DNA of 64,000 nucleotides from Diphasiastrum complanatum (Eukaryota; Streptophyta; Lycopodiopsida; Lycopodiales; Lycopodiaceae): contig CM055110.1 in NCBI GenBank assembly GCA_029204225.1, positions 44,708,953 through 44,772,952 on the forward strand. Reading direction: 5' to 3'. Positions within the stretch are counted from its first letter, which is position 1. Every line of letters begins with the position of its first letter. The translations under genes were made by a program, and so were the position numbers. Below are positions 37,781-48,000 of this stretch, piece by piece. The notes beneath the pieces are model-generated. The model was not told the DNA's origin. It worked only from the letters and a program-made list of their open reading frames with translations, and did not search any database.

Positions 37781-39190
37781 GACACCAGTTGGAGAATGGA
37801 GAAATGAACAATAGAAGTTGGGACGTGTCGCACAAATCAGATCAAGACGATCCTACTATTGCTAGAAGGCAGGGTCCGACGAATTCCCTCGGTGCGTGCA
37901 CTACTGATAACTAAGTAGGCAAACACAATAATAAGTTAAGAGCTTGATAGCGCGGTGGTAGTGGAAGCAATGAGCAGACAATCAAACAAGTCGATCAGAA
38001 GTTCAGACATAAAGCGAAAGCATGCAATACTAACAAAATCTGAACGCAGAACTAGACAACACTTTATTTAGATTGAATGTAATGAAAATACAAGTTAGTG
38101 ATGCAGGTGAGTACAAGACAATTGCAGATGAAACCGCGTACTCACAAAGCTAACTACAAACTGTAAAAGCTATGCACTTATTACCGACAATCCGTCTGAA
38201 GAAAGAATCGATGCATGAAAGCATCTACAATGTTTGTCTCTTAATTACATGTTATTAATTCATAGAGTATAATGATTCATATATACAAATTTGTGCAGAT
38301 GAAAAGCATGGAGGCATTATGTTATCTGTTAGAGATCGTGGGTGGTTGCTATCATTGTCAATTTTGTTTGCACAGTACAAGAGCGAGCGTGAAATCTAAC
38401 ATTCGACAATGAAGGAATGGCTTCAGTCATTTTGCAAAAATGTGAAGTGTCGCAAAATGCCGAAGGCCGAAGGTTTGCCTTGAGAAGACTTCGATGTCCA
38501 TGACTTCGATGCGACGATCGTCGAAGACTTCGGACAAGGAAATGTCGGGGCAAGTCGAAGGAAGACTGTTTTGACTTTAAGCAATATCTATAAAAGTATC
38601 CATGTCTCTTTCCGAGTGCTAGGAGATTCAAATTTTACTTTATGTCCTAGATCTGTCATTCTACTAACAGAGAGCAGATTTGTCGATAGATTCGATACAT
38701 GAAGGGCATTTGAAAGTAGCTTACATTGATCACTGGCAAAGCTTAATCTTACTGTACCCTCACATTTGATAGCTTGTGTGCTATTGTCGCCAAGCTAAAC
38801 ATATCATTTGGTACTATAAGGCATATAGGACTTGAAGCAGCCGATATGGTTGGTCATTTGTTGTGTGGCTCCGGAATCCAAAAACCCAGGGGCTGTTGTT
38901 GGATGTTTCTTGATGGCTTGTCATGAAGGCATTATGATCCAATTATTGAATAGGTTGTGGAGCTTCTGCAGCTGCATTTGGCACTTGATTCGACTGTCCC
39001 TTGCTACTGTTCTTGGCTTGTAGTATTCGATAGCCTTGGATTTTGTGGTTGAAATGCTTGCAGTATATGCAAAACAAATTTTTCTTTGTCGGTTGATTTG
39101 ACTGCTCTTGACGTTGTGTTGGTTTATGATCTTTCTTTGATGACTTCGGCCTTTCTTCTTCTACTTTGTTGAGCCTCTGTTGGTATATAA

Positions 39191-41563
39191 TGTGAAAGTT
39201 TTCAGATCTTTAAGATCCAATCAACTTGAAAGATCTTTGGCTAGAAAGAGAAATACACTACCAATCTCACCAATGTAGAAAATCCAACATCTACACACAT
39301 AATGAGACGCAAACACTAATAGAACTTGATCAAACTTGAATGATATGATAAAGTACTATTGCTTTTCATACAAAACCAGCAAGCTACTGTCATTCACATG
39401 TGTGAAACCAAAAATAACAATCATGGATCATTCTACACATAAAATTGCATGTAATCACCAATATAGTGCACCATTGGATAGTAGAACCCAAGATAACCAT
39501 GTATAAGCATGAAATGAGATAGAGAAGAGAGAAGATCACTCTTTCCACGAGTTACATCCTTTTATAATAGGTCCAAATCCTATTTGGCCACTTGGCTTTC
39601 CCTCCAGAATGCTAACCCTACTATTTTTGGGTCTAGATTTAATGTACCCAACTATTCAAATTTGAATCTCCTAAAACTCGCCTCCAAACTTTCCCACACT
39701 TTCAAAAAGTGTTTATTTAAATGAAATTCAGACTAATGTACTTTGAAAAGTTATTCTCTAAGTCTAAAACAAGTTTTGGCCTCAATACGCCAAATATGAA
39801 AATATTGACAAAATGACCACAAACTAGTTGAATCTTTCACACTCCCTCTTCAACTAGTTTTAGCATAGACTTTAATAACACTTCAAGTGAAGTACTATGC
39901 TTCATGAACAAGTCTTTTCCCAATGCTTTGGTGAAGATATTAGCTACACATTTCCTTGAAGACACATGTTGAAGCTCCACCTCCTTTGCAATGACTTGCC
40001 CCCTCACAAAATGATATTGCACCTCAATATGCTTGCTCCTAGCATGAAAGATAGGATTGGTTGCCAACCTTTGGGCTGATTGATTGTCACAAAAGATGGT
40101 TGGGCTCTCTGAAAAATGATGTACCTCAAAACTTGCTTTCCTAGCATCCAATGCTCCTTACTAGGATCTTGCATGAATTGACTCAATCTTCCAACACAAT
40201 AGCTTAGATCTAGTTTAGTAATGGTTAGATAGATGAGTGAACCAATTAGCTTCATACAGAGAGTAATGTCCTCGAAGGATCTTTCTTTACCTCTTATGGT
40301 TAGCTTTACATGAGACTCCATAGGTGTATCACTAGCTTTTGCATCTACCATTTGCCATAGATTCCATCCATAAAGTGTAGCAAGTGAAATGATGACTCGA
40401 ATGCTTACCATCTTCGCCATAGGTGCAAAGGTCTAGCACTTATACCAAGCAAATCAACACATAGAATCATGGAATCTTGATCAACCTATGATCTATCCTC
40501 AATCTAATGACTTTTGCCACTTTCTAAGATTGAAACACACTCAAATGAAGTCCAACAACCTCACTATCTAGAGATCCAATCAAAATTAGGGTTTTGACAA
40601 AATCACAAAAACAATGACTATTTCAAATCTACATGCAAATGCTGAAATTTTGATTATGCAATCTAATAGCCACCACTTAGACTGATCCAATGATCCAAAA
40701 ATCGGCCAAATCCAGTATGTGGAATAAAAAATTAGAATTGATCAGGTTTATAGATCTATATAGGATTTTGATCTACAAAAGATTCAATCTACAAAAGCAA
40801 AAAACTTGATTTTGGTGTAGAATCCCCTCTAGCATGCTCTAGCCTTGATATATTCACCAAATCATTGATAGATCTGATTTCCTCCTTCATAACCTGAAAC
40901 ACAAGCTTTGATACCATTTGAAAGTTTTCAGATCCTTAAGATCCAATCAACTTGAAAGATCTTTGGTTAGAAAGAGAATACACTACCAATCTCACCAGTG
41001 TAGAAAAATCAGCATCTACACACATAATGAGATGCAAACACTAATAGAGCTTGATCAAACTTGAATGATATGATAAAGACTGTTGTTGTCCATACAAAAC
41101 CAGCAAGCTACTGTCATTCACACGTGTGAAACCGAAAGTAGCAATTACGGATCATTCTACACATAAAATTGCATACAATCACCAATATAGTGCACCAATG
41201 GATAGTAGAACCCACGAGAACCATGTATAAGCATGAAATGAGATAGAGAAAAGAGAAGATCACTCTTTCCACGAGTTACATCCTTTTATAATAGGTCCAA
41301 ACCCTATTTGGCCACTTGGCTTTTTCTCCAAAATGCTAGCCCTACTATTTTTGGGTCTAGATTCAATGTACCCAACTATTCAAATTTGAATCTCCTAAAA
41401 CTTGCCTCCAAACTTTCCCACACTTTCAAAAAGTATTTATTCAAATGAAATTTAGACTAATGTACTTTGAAAACTTATTCTCTAAGTCTAAAACAAGTTC
41501 TGGTCTCAATATGCCAAATATGAAAATATTGACAAAATGATCAAACTAGTTGAATCTTTCACA
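39191..41563 (-). mobile_element. Nested, internally deleted Ty1/copia element with TATAA target duplications
   Basis: LTRs lie at 39191-39841 and 40917-41563 (about 650 bp) and share almost every block (CAGATC(T/C)TTAAGATCC, ACTGTCATTCACA, CTCTTTCCACGAG, TTTGAATCTCC). They begin TGTGAAAG and end CTTTCACA; the first two bases of the right copy's inner end are mutated. TATAA lies immediately outside both ends (39186-39190 and 41564-41568). The minus-strand primer-binding site TGGTATCAAAGC adjoins the right LTR, and a purine tract (GAAGAGGGAG, 39842-39851) adjoins the left. Only about 1.08 kb is left inside. Confidence 0.93.
39837..40420 (-). pseudogene. Copia RT/RNase H relic inside the nested element
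   Basis: The minus strand shows the RT tail (DTPMESHVKLTI, KLIGSLIYLTITKLDLSYC, VGRLSQFMQDPSKEHW) and then, in another frame, the RNase H end (FCDNQSAQRLATNPIFHARS, KHIEVQYHFVRG, VSSRKCVANIFTKALGKD). The RNase H body between LRYI and FCDNQS is deleted. The end of the frame overlaps the polypurine tract, as usual for copia. Confidence 0.8.
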
Positions 41564-41801
41564 TATAAGACATAAGAGTCGATAGTCAAGGAATTGGAGG
41601 CTTCGTTCCTTTGAGTGTCTTCCTACAACAACATTGTGATGACTCTTGAAAGAGTTAGTTCAGGGTGTGTCGTGATGATCATCACCCAACTGTCGTATGA
41701 GCTTGACAAGCTTGAAATGTCATTACTGTGTCTTGATCATCGATGATTGATTTGACAACGACCATTTACTTCAGTAGGTTCTTGAACTGGTTGATGTGAT
41801 T

Positions 41802-42200
41802 CTACAGAGAATCACCAGTTGTCATTTCGAGGGAGTAAAATTTCTTCTTGAGATGTAGCTTGGAAGCTATATCCTGCATTTCGTATAATGCGTTCAAGAT
41901 GTCCCAGACTTCCTTGGATGTATGAGATTCAGGCGCATTGCCGATTTGCATGTTTGATATGTTGAGGATGATCAACGCAAAAGCTTTTCCATCATTTAGC
42001 TTCCATCGGGAGATTGCAGCATCGTTGGCCTTGGGTCTTGCCTCTGTTCCTGTAACAATGTCATACAACTCCTTAGCCATTAGCATAGTTTTCATCTTAA
42101 ACTTCCAAAGATGGTAATTGGCTCCATCAAGCTTGTCGATGATAGGACTGGCTTTCTCTTGGAAATCCATGTGGAAGATTAGTCTAGATGATAGTAACAA
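41802..42200 (-). pseudogene. Copia gag fragment of the outer element
   Basis: The 132-codon minus-strand frame contains KLDGANYHLWKFKMKTML, ISRWKLNDGKAFALIIL, TSKEVWDILNALYE and KLHLKKKFYSLEMTTGDSL. This is the UBN2-type gag pattern of plant copia elements (W-x-x-W...L-x-x-L...L-x-x-K-x-x-x-L). It begins about 160 bp inside the primer-binding site, as expected. The continuation is broken by the nested insertion at 41563. Beyond the insertion, 39080-38850 (minus) shows a degraded zinc knuckle (YCKHFNHKIQGYR, last Cys lost) and a decayed protease start (WVFGFRSHTTN where WxxDSGAT is expected). Not functional. Confidence 0.8.
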
Positions 42201-43891
42201 CTATCACTGACTTAAGTATGAAAATCTAGTGCAAATTTGTAGAACAAGAAAACAAAGTGTCCTATCGGCTAGTAGGATCAGGTTTTGTGGGAAGCTTATC
42301 AGGCTATAGAAATGGCTCTGACAAAACCGCTTAAGGAATCAGATAGGCTCTGATACCATGCTGGGAAATGGAGAAATGAATGACAGAAGTCGGACGTGTC
42401 GGACAAATCAGATTGAGACGATCCTTCTACTGCTAGAAGGCAGGGTCCGACGAATTCCAGATAAGTCGATTAGAATGTCAGATAGAAAGCGAAAGCATGC
42501 AATATTGACAAAATCTGAAAATAGAACTAGACAACACTTTATTCAGATTGAATGTAATAAAAATACAAGTCAGTGATGCACGTGAGCACAAGAGAATTGC
42601 GGATGAAACTGCGTACTCACAAAGCTAACTACAAACTGTAAAAGCTATGAGCTTATTATTGACAATCCGTCTGAAGAAAGAATCAATGCATGAAAGCATC
42701 TACAATGTCTGTATCTTAATTACATGTTATTAATTCAAAGATTATAATGATTTATATATACAAATTTGTGCAGATGAAAAGTGTGGAGCCGTTATGCTGT
42801 TTGTTAGAGATCGTGAGTGGCTGCTGTCATTGTCAATTATGTTTGCACAGTACATGAGCGAGCGTGAAATTCGACATTAGGCAATGAAGGAATGGCTTCA
42901 GTCATTTTGCGAAAAATACGAAGGTGCCGCAAAATGCCGAAGGCCGAAGGTTTGCCTTGAGAAGACTTCGATGTCAATGACTTCTATGTGACGATCGTCG
43001 AAGACTTCAGACAAGGAAATGTTGGGCAAGTCGAAGGAAGACGGTTTTGACTTTCTGTGTATTTATGCAAACTGTGCGACAATGCGAGTAGAAATGCAAC
43101 AATGTGAATGAAAACAGATTAACATGGGATTTAGGAGAGAAGAGGAGATAAATCCAACAAAATCTCACATTCCATGTAAAGGCTATTGCATTGTAGTATA
43201 CAATCGGTTGGCCCCTTTACTCTACAGTCACCAATAGAGAATCAACACTCGAAGATGTAACCTATTAGACATTGTAGTCTCAAACCATCCATAGCGTATT
43301 AGATATGCACCCATTGTATTGCAAACTTGCAAAAGAGCTTGACATTCTAGAGATACCAGTATGGGGACCATATTTTGACCCTAGCCACACAAACATTTGC
43401 AAGTGGATGAGTGACTTTTTCAATAGATCATAAGAGTTATGGAAATTTGAAAGCTTTGCTGATAGATGGGTGGCAAATATTTTTTCTTAATCTTGTAGGC
43501 AAACACAAGTGAATATATTATTGAAGCACTTTGTCATGCTTAAATATGTGCGATAATACAGGCGTGCCCCTAGATTTGGATGGGACACATTGTGGCTAGT
43601 AGACTTCAACCTTGTACGTATGGCTCACACATCACAATATACTAGGTTCTATGGTTCATGCATCACAATATACTACTATGTTGTATGGCTTGTACATAAA
43701 ATTACGTGCACTCTATAGTGTGAATTTTGGCCAATGAATTTTTGCCATGTGGCAAATTTGGGTTGGTTGGAAAGCATGATAGTCGTATGGACTTTAAAAC
43801 TACCATTATGACTAATATGAAAATCCAAGGGGTGCTCAGTTGTTTAGTTTGGCATCCAAAGTTTCTTTGGTCCTAAGGTTCAAGTGCCCCC

Positions 43892-44075
43892 TTGGAAACC
43901 AAGATGCACCATATCTAATAATATGACCTAATAGTATGATAGTTTTAAGTTCAATGAGCACTCATGACCTGCTTTTTGCCCCATTGGAAACCAAGATGCA
44001 CTATATCTAATAATATGACCTAATAGTATGATAGTTTTCAGTTCAATGAGCACTCATGACTAGCTTTTTGCCTTA
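43892..44075. repeat. Tandem duplication, period 92 bp
   Basis: TTGGAAACCAAGATGCAC(C/T)ATATCTAATA...GAGCACTCATGAC occurs at 43892 and again at 43984 with only a few substitutions, so this duplication is recent. Confidence 0.9.
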
Positions 44076-44279
44076 AACATCATCCGAGTTTTATTCAATA
44101 GGTTGCTTAGCCCATAGATAGATAAGCTTTTTATCATTCCTTTTCTAGCTCATTCTAATAAACTTAACATTGTGAATTATGGTTGACAAATATTTGCAAC
44201 GCTCGTTTTAATAAACTTAATAGTGTGAACTAGTACGTTTGCCCACCCACTTGGGCGGACTTCACATTTTTAAAAATGT

Positions 44280-44556
44280 GAGTTTGGTTCGGGCAGCTGC
44301 CCGCCACAGCGTGAGCTGCCCGGAAACTCAAATAGTTTTAGTGTATATAGACTAGTAACGCCTGCTCGCCCTACGGCGGGCAAATTCAAACTTGAGGGTG
44401 GCGGGCCCGTGCCCATCCCCCTGCCTGTCCCTGCCCCTGCCCCTGCCCGTGGCCTTGACCCTTCCCAGCCTCTTTTTCATTTAAAAAATTGGGTTTCCGG
44501 GCAGCTCACTCTGCCCTTGAGAGCATGACGGGCAGCATGAGCTGCCTGGAAACTCA
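44280..44556. repeat. Pair of GC-rich hairpins built from GAGTTTCCGGGCAGCTCA
   Basis: Hairpin 1 (44280-44329) pairs GAGTTTGGTTCGGGCAGCT with GAGCTGCCCGGAAACTC. Hairpin 2 (44491-44555) pairs GGGTTTCCGGGCAGCTCA with TGAGCTGCCTGGAAACTC, with an inner CTGCCC/GGGCAG pair. Each is followed by TTTTAGT(G/A)TATATAGA, so the unit is duplicated. A GC-rich CTGCCC-repeat spacer (44405-44465) lies between. It is probably a MITE-like element. Confidence 0.7.
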
Positions 44557-44591
44557 ATTTCTTTTAGTATATATAGATTATGGTCCAACAT

Positions 44592-44748
44592 ATATTTGCC
44601 ACGTGGCAAATATTAATCGATCTGAGCTCAAAGCTATTGCTAGAGGGTGTGCAAGTTTGCCACATGGCACATATTCATTGGATTGTAGGGACAACCCAAT
44701 GAATATGTGCCATGCCCTACAACCCAATGAATATGTGCCATGTGGCAA
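44592..44748. repeat. Perfect palindrome and 34-bp inverted repeat upstream of the GIY-YIG gene
   Basis: ATATTTGCCACGTGGCAAATAT (44592-44613) is a perfect 22 bp palindrome with a G-box core. The arms 44657-44690 (starts TTGCCACATGGCACATATTC) and 44715-44748 (ends ATATGTGCCATGTGGCAA) are reverse complements with one mismatch around a 24-nt loop that itself repeats part of the arm. Confidence 0.85.
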
Positions 44749-44934
44749 GTGCTTTAGGGTACAACCTTTAAGCCTCATTGGGGAGGCCCAAAAAGGGATT
44801 GCTCCAAAGTAGCATAATCCCCAAATATATCCTAATCGGATAAGGTAGAAATGGTCTTCAGAAGGTTGCCCTTCAAATCGAATTCCCATAGCTACGTTTC
44901 GAAAGGTTGCCCGTCAATCTGAAAGCCGATACTC

Positions 44935-45007
44935 TGAACGTATTTCTTCTTCTTCTTCGAGAGCGAGCGAGAGAAAATTTTATTCTTCTTCTTCCTGAGC
45001 GAGAAAG
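44935..45007 (+). promoter_or_regulatory. 5'UTR-like TTCTTC-rich leader of the GIY-YIG gene
   Basis: Two TTCTTCTTCTTC runs (near 44944 and 44984) separated by a GAGCGAGCGAGAG stretch precede the ATG in GAGAAAGATGGC. Pyrimidine-rich leaders of this kind are common in plant genes. No clear TATA box is seen at the expected distance. Confidence 0.45.
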
Positions 45008-48000
45008 ATGGCAGCTACAGTAAGTGTGTGCAAGCATTGTGAGCTGAATAAAGCTTGTTATGATCGTTGCTTCATAGCTTTGGAAATCAATTTCACACAT
45101 TACAGTTTGTATTTGATAAAACAGCACTGCTCTTGTTTGATTCTGCTTCTCTTTTGGGTTTGTGTTGCAGACTTCCCTCTCACTGGCAAAACCCACTTCA
45201 GACATACTTCATTTTTTCACAGAAACACCCATCACCTGCAGATTTGCAGCCACCAAGGCATGGCTCTCATCTGCCACCGAGCTCAGGAGGGACTTCCTCA
45301 CTCAGCATTCCAGCATTGCGGTTCTCACAAGCAGTCGAAAGCCGAGAGGCACAGGACAGTTCCACACAGCAACGGTGGCTTGCGCACTTGCTTCTGAGAC
45401 CACACCCTCCCTCAAGGATCTGCCAGTATTCCCCTACATCGATTCAGATGGGAGGATTCGGCCTCCGGTGGAGCCAGGCACTGAAGCCACCGTGTTTGCA
45501 GTATATGACAACAATATGAAAGTGCAATACATAGGTTTCTCAAAGGATGCCAGGAATTCCTTGAGGACTTTGATGGGGCGTAGGCCTGAGCTTTGCCACT
45601 TCTACAAACTCTATAATCTGCCTGCATTGGATCAGAAACAGTTGCTTGCAATTCGGAAACAGGTAAGCAGAATCTAAATCCTCTCTTTCCCCTCTATCCC
45701 TTCCACATTAGCCAAAAAAGTTAAAACATCAACAACGAACGTGTACTGCGTCTAGCATAAAGTATAAGCTGAATGTACTTCTTTTTTGAGAGACTCTGTA
45801 CTATATATTGTGTGCCAAGGGTTGGGAGGGGGAGCCTTGAAATTTTTTTGCTAATAGGGACATACGAGGCCTTCTGACTCCCCTTAGCGAGCTCCAGAAT
45901 GTGACTTGGCTCGAGGGCCAACTATCATGCCATGCTAGGCTGTGCAGGTCGAATATCGGCTCCCACTCTAACCTCCTAGCCATCTTCCAAATATGTGAGG
46001 AGCCCTCAAATATTCAACTAAAAACCTAATCAACTAAAACTTATAAACCTAATCTACTCGTCGTCGTCGTGATTGGAACCTGGGGACATCATACATCTTA
46101 AACATCTTATATCGAGCCCTTTTGAACAACTCCTATCTCCATGTGGAGGGTGTGTTGCTGAAATCCCAACAATAGTACCCCTAATTTGTAGCTTCTTGTA
46201 AGGTCTCCTTAAGGAAGTAATTGGTAGGCATTTCACAATTCATCCACTTTTCTATATGCAATGCTCTATTTTGGATTTTGTTCATAACTAGTATCCAAGT
46301 AGATATGCTAGTGATCATATCAATCGATAATGTTGTTGGGACTTGGAGAAGAGCAATAAGCTCGAAAAGGACAAGTAATACCATAATAGTGTCATTGGAG
46401 AAGAGGAGTGACCCCATCGAGGATACATATTATTGTATGGAACATGTCAAAAGTGTTAAAATTGGCAAAAGCTAACTTGATCATATCTTGTGAATACCAT
46501 TATGAGTAGTACATATCATCATAAGACATGTGTGGAGCCTGTTCCCACTTGTGAAATAAATGCATTTATCATTTAGATGAGTCATATAGGTTGTACATAC
46601 CATTTTATTTGAGATCTAGTGGCTAAAATGGCCAAAATCTAGTTTTCTAGGTATATGCCACTTGGCATCATTTTATTGGTAGGAAAAGCTATTTCACATG
46701 GATAGGAGTGATCTCACACGTGCCAAGGACTGCTCACATGTGTGAAAACATCAGTAGTAGGTGAGATCCAACTTGTAGTAGATATTTGTGCAAGTCCCTA
46801 TAAATTAGGAAAATTGGCCTAAAATCAAGGGAGGTGGCTATAAGTTAGGAAACTTGGTCCATGTGCCATATTGATGATTATTGGTGGATCCTTTGATGAG
46901 TAGGCACTCTCACACATGCCAAATCAGCTCTTGTGTATATATGGTGGCTCATTTGGCCATAATTAACAAGAAAGCTAAATCTTGGTTTTGGTGCATTTCT
47001 TGAGTAATCTCTCCATTTGTCTTGTGATTTTATGCTTCTAATGGTTTCTAAGCTTAGTGTACTTCATTATTTGCTGGTAGTCCGTACTCTGACAAGTCTT
47101 CACACGTGTGAAACCAGCAAGTACAAGTTTTGATCATATTTGATTGTTCTTGTTAGATTTGTTGATGTAGATTTTATCTAGTGCTATCTAATCTTGTGTA
47201 GATTGGTAGATCAATCTAATCTAACACCCAATCACACTTGTGGATCTGATTTGGATCCATTCTTGGTCCTTTTTGCTGTACTTTGACATGGTATCAGAGC
47301 CAAGTACAAGTGCATTTAAGGCATTGATCTAAACTATACCCAAATTGGCAGGTTTTTGGAAACAAGCTAATATTGAGGTAGTGAGGTTGAATGGATAGCT
47401 AGAACCATCATATTTGTACCAAATCTTGCTGTGGGCTGTAGGTGTACTTTCCACACGTTTTGACAGTAAAATTCAATTTGGTGCATTTTGAGCTTCATAC
47501 ACCCAATTTTGAGTCAATTTAGTGCATTTTTCAAGCTTTCACTTGCATTGTTTCTATTCCATTGATTTGTTCTTGGTTTAGATCAATCATATAGATGAAT
47601 TAAAGCTTGTTTACAGTACATTGAAGTTGATTCTTTGATTTTTTGAGTGTACATTGAAGTTGAGAGAGAAAGAGTGCTATAAACCAAAGATTAAGGAGTG
47701 ATTTACAAGGGGAGAGATTGAAATCCATTATACCTTCATTCTAGATTTGTTCAAGAGTGAAAGGGCTGAGTCTAGAAGCATCTAAATGCTAGAAGACACT
47801 CTTGGATCAGTCCTCCAAGTGAAATCTTAGTGAATTTCTAAAGCACAAACACTCATAAAGGCAAAATCTACCAATACAAGGTGATAAGAATTGTTGGCAA
47901 GTACTAGGAGAAAAATTTGAGATCCAAGTCACATTGTTCACCCCTACTCAAGTGTGTGAGTGTGTTTTTGACTTTAATTAAAGTCATAAATGTGATTGAG

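Larger units (their letters stand above)
37788..43159 (-). mobile_element. Outer Ty1/copia element (minus), internally deleted and carrying a nested copia
   Basis: The left LTR (about 37788-38578) and right LTR (42359-43159) align over most of their length, for example ACTAGACAACACTTTATT, GACAATCCGTCTGAAGAAAG and CCGAAGGCCGAAGGTTTGCC. The left copy is truncated after GTTTTGACTTT, and the right copy lacks about 90 bp present near 37890-37990. Next to the right LTR a tRNA-Met primer-binding site (minus TGGTATCAGAGCC) ends at 42358, fixing minus orientation. The internal part keeps gag (41802-42200) and a zinc-knuckle/protease scrap (38850-39080), and lacks integrase, RT and RNase H. The 39191-41563 insertion interrupts it. 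Confidence 0.85.

Noticed and set aside
44578-44889. 103-codon minus-strand frame upstream of the GIY-YIG gene
   Set aside because: It is generated by the inverted repeat and palindrome and has no family signature.
45067-45519. Alternative plus-strand frame of 150 codons overlapping exon 2 of the GIY-YIG gene
   Set aside because: Shadow of the true exon; it has none of the domain motifs.
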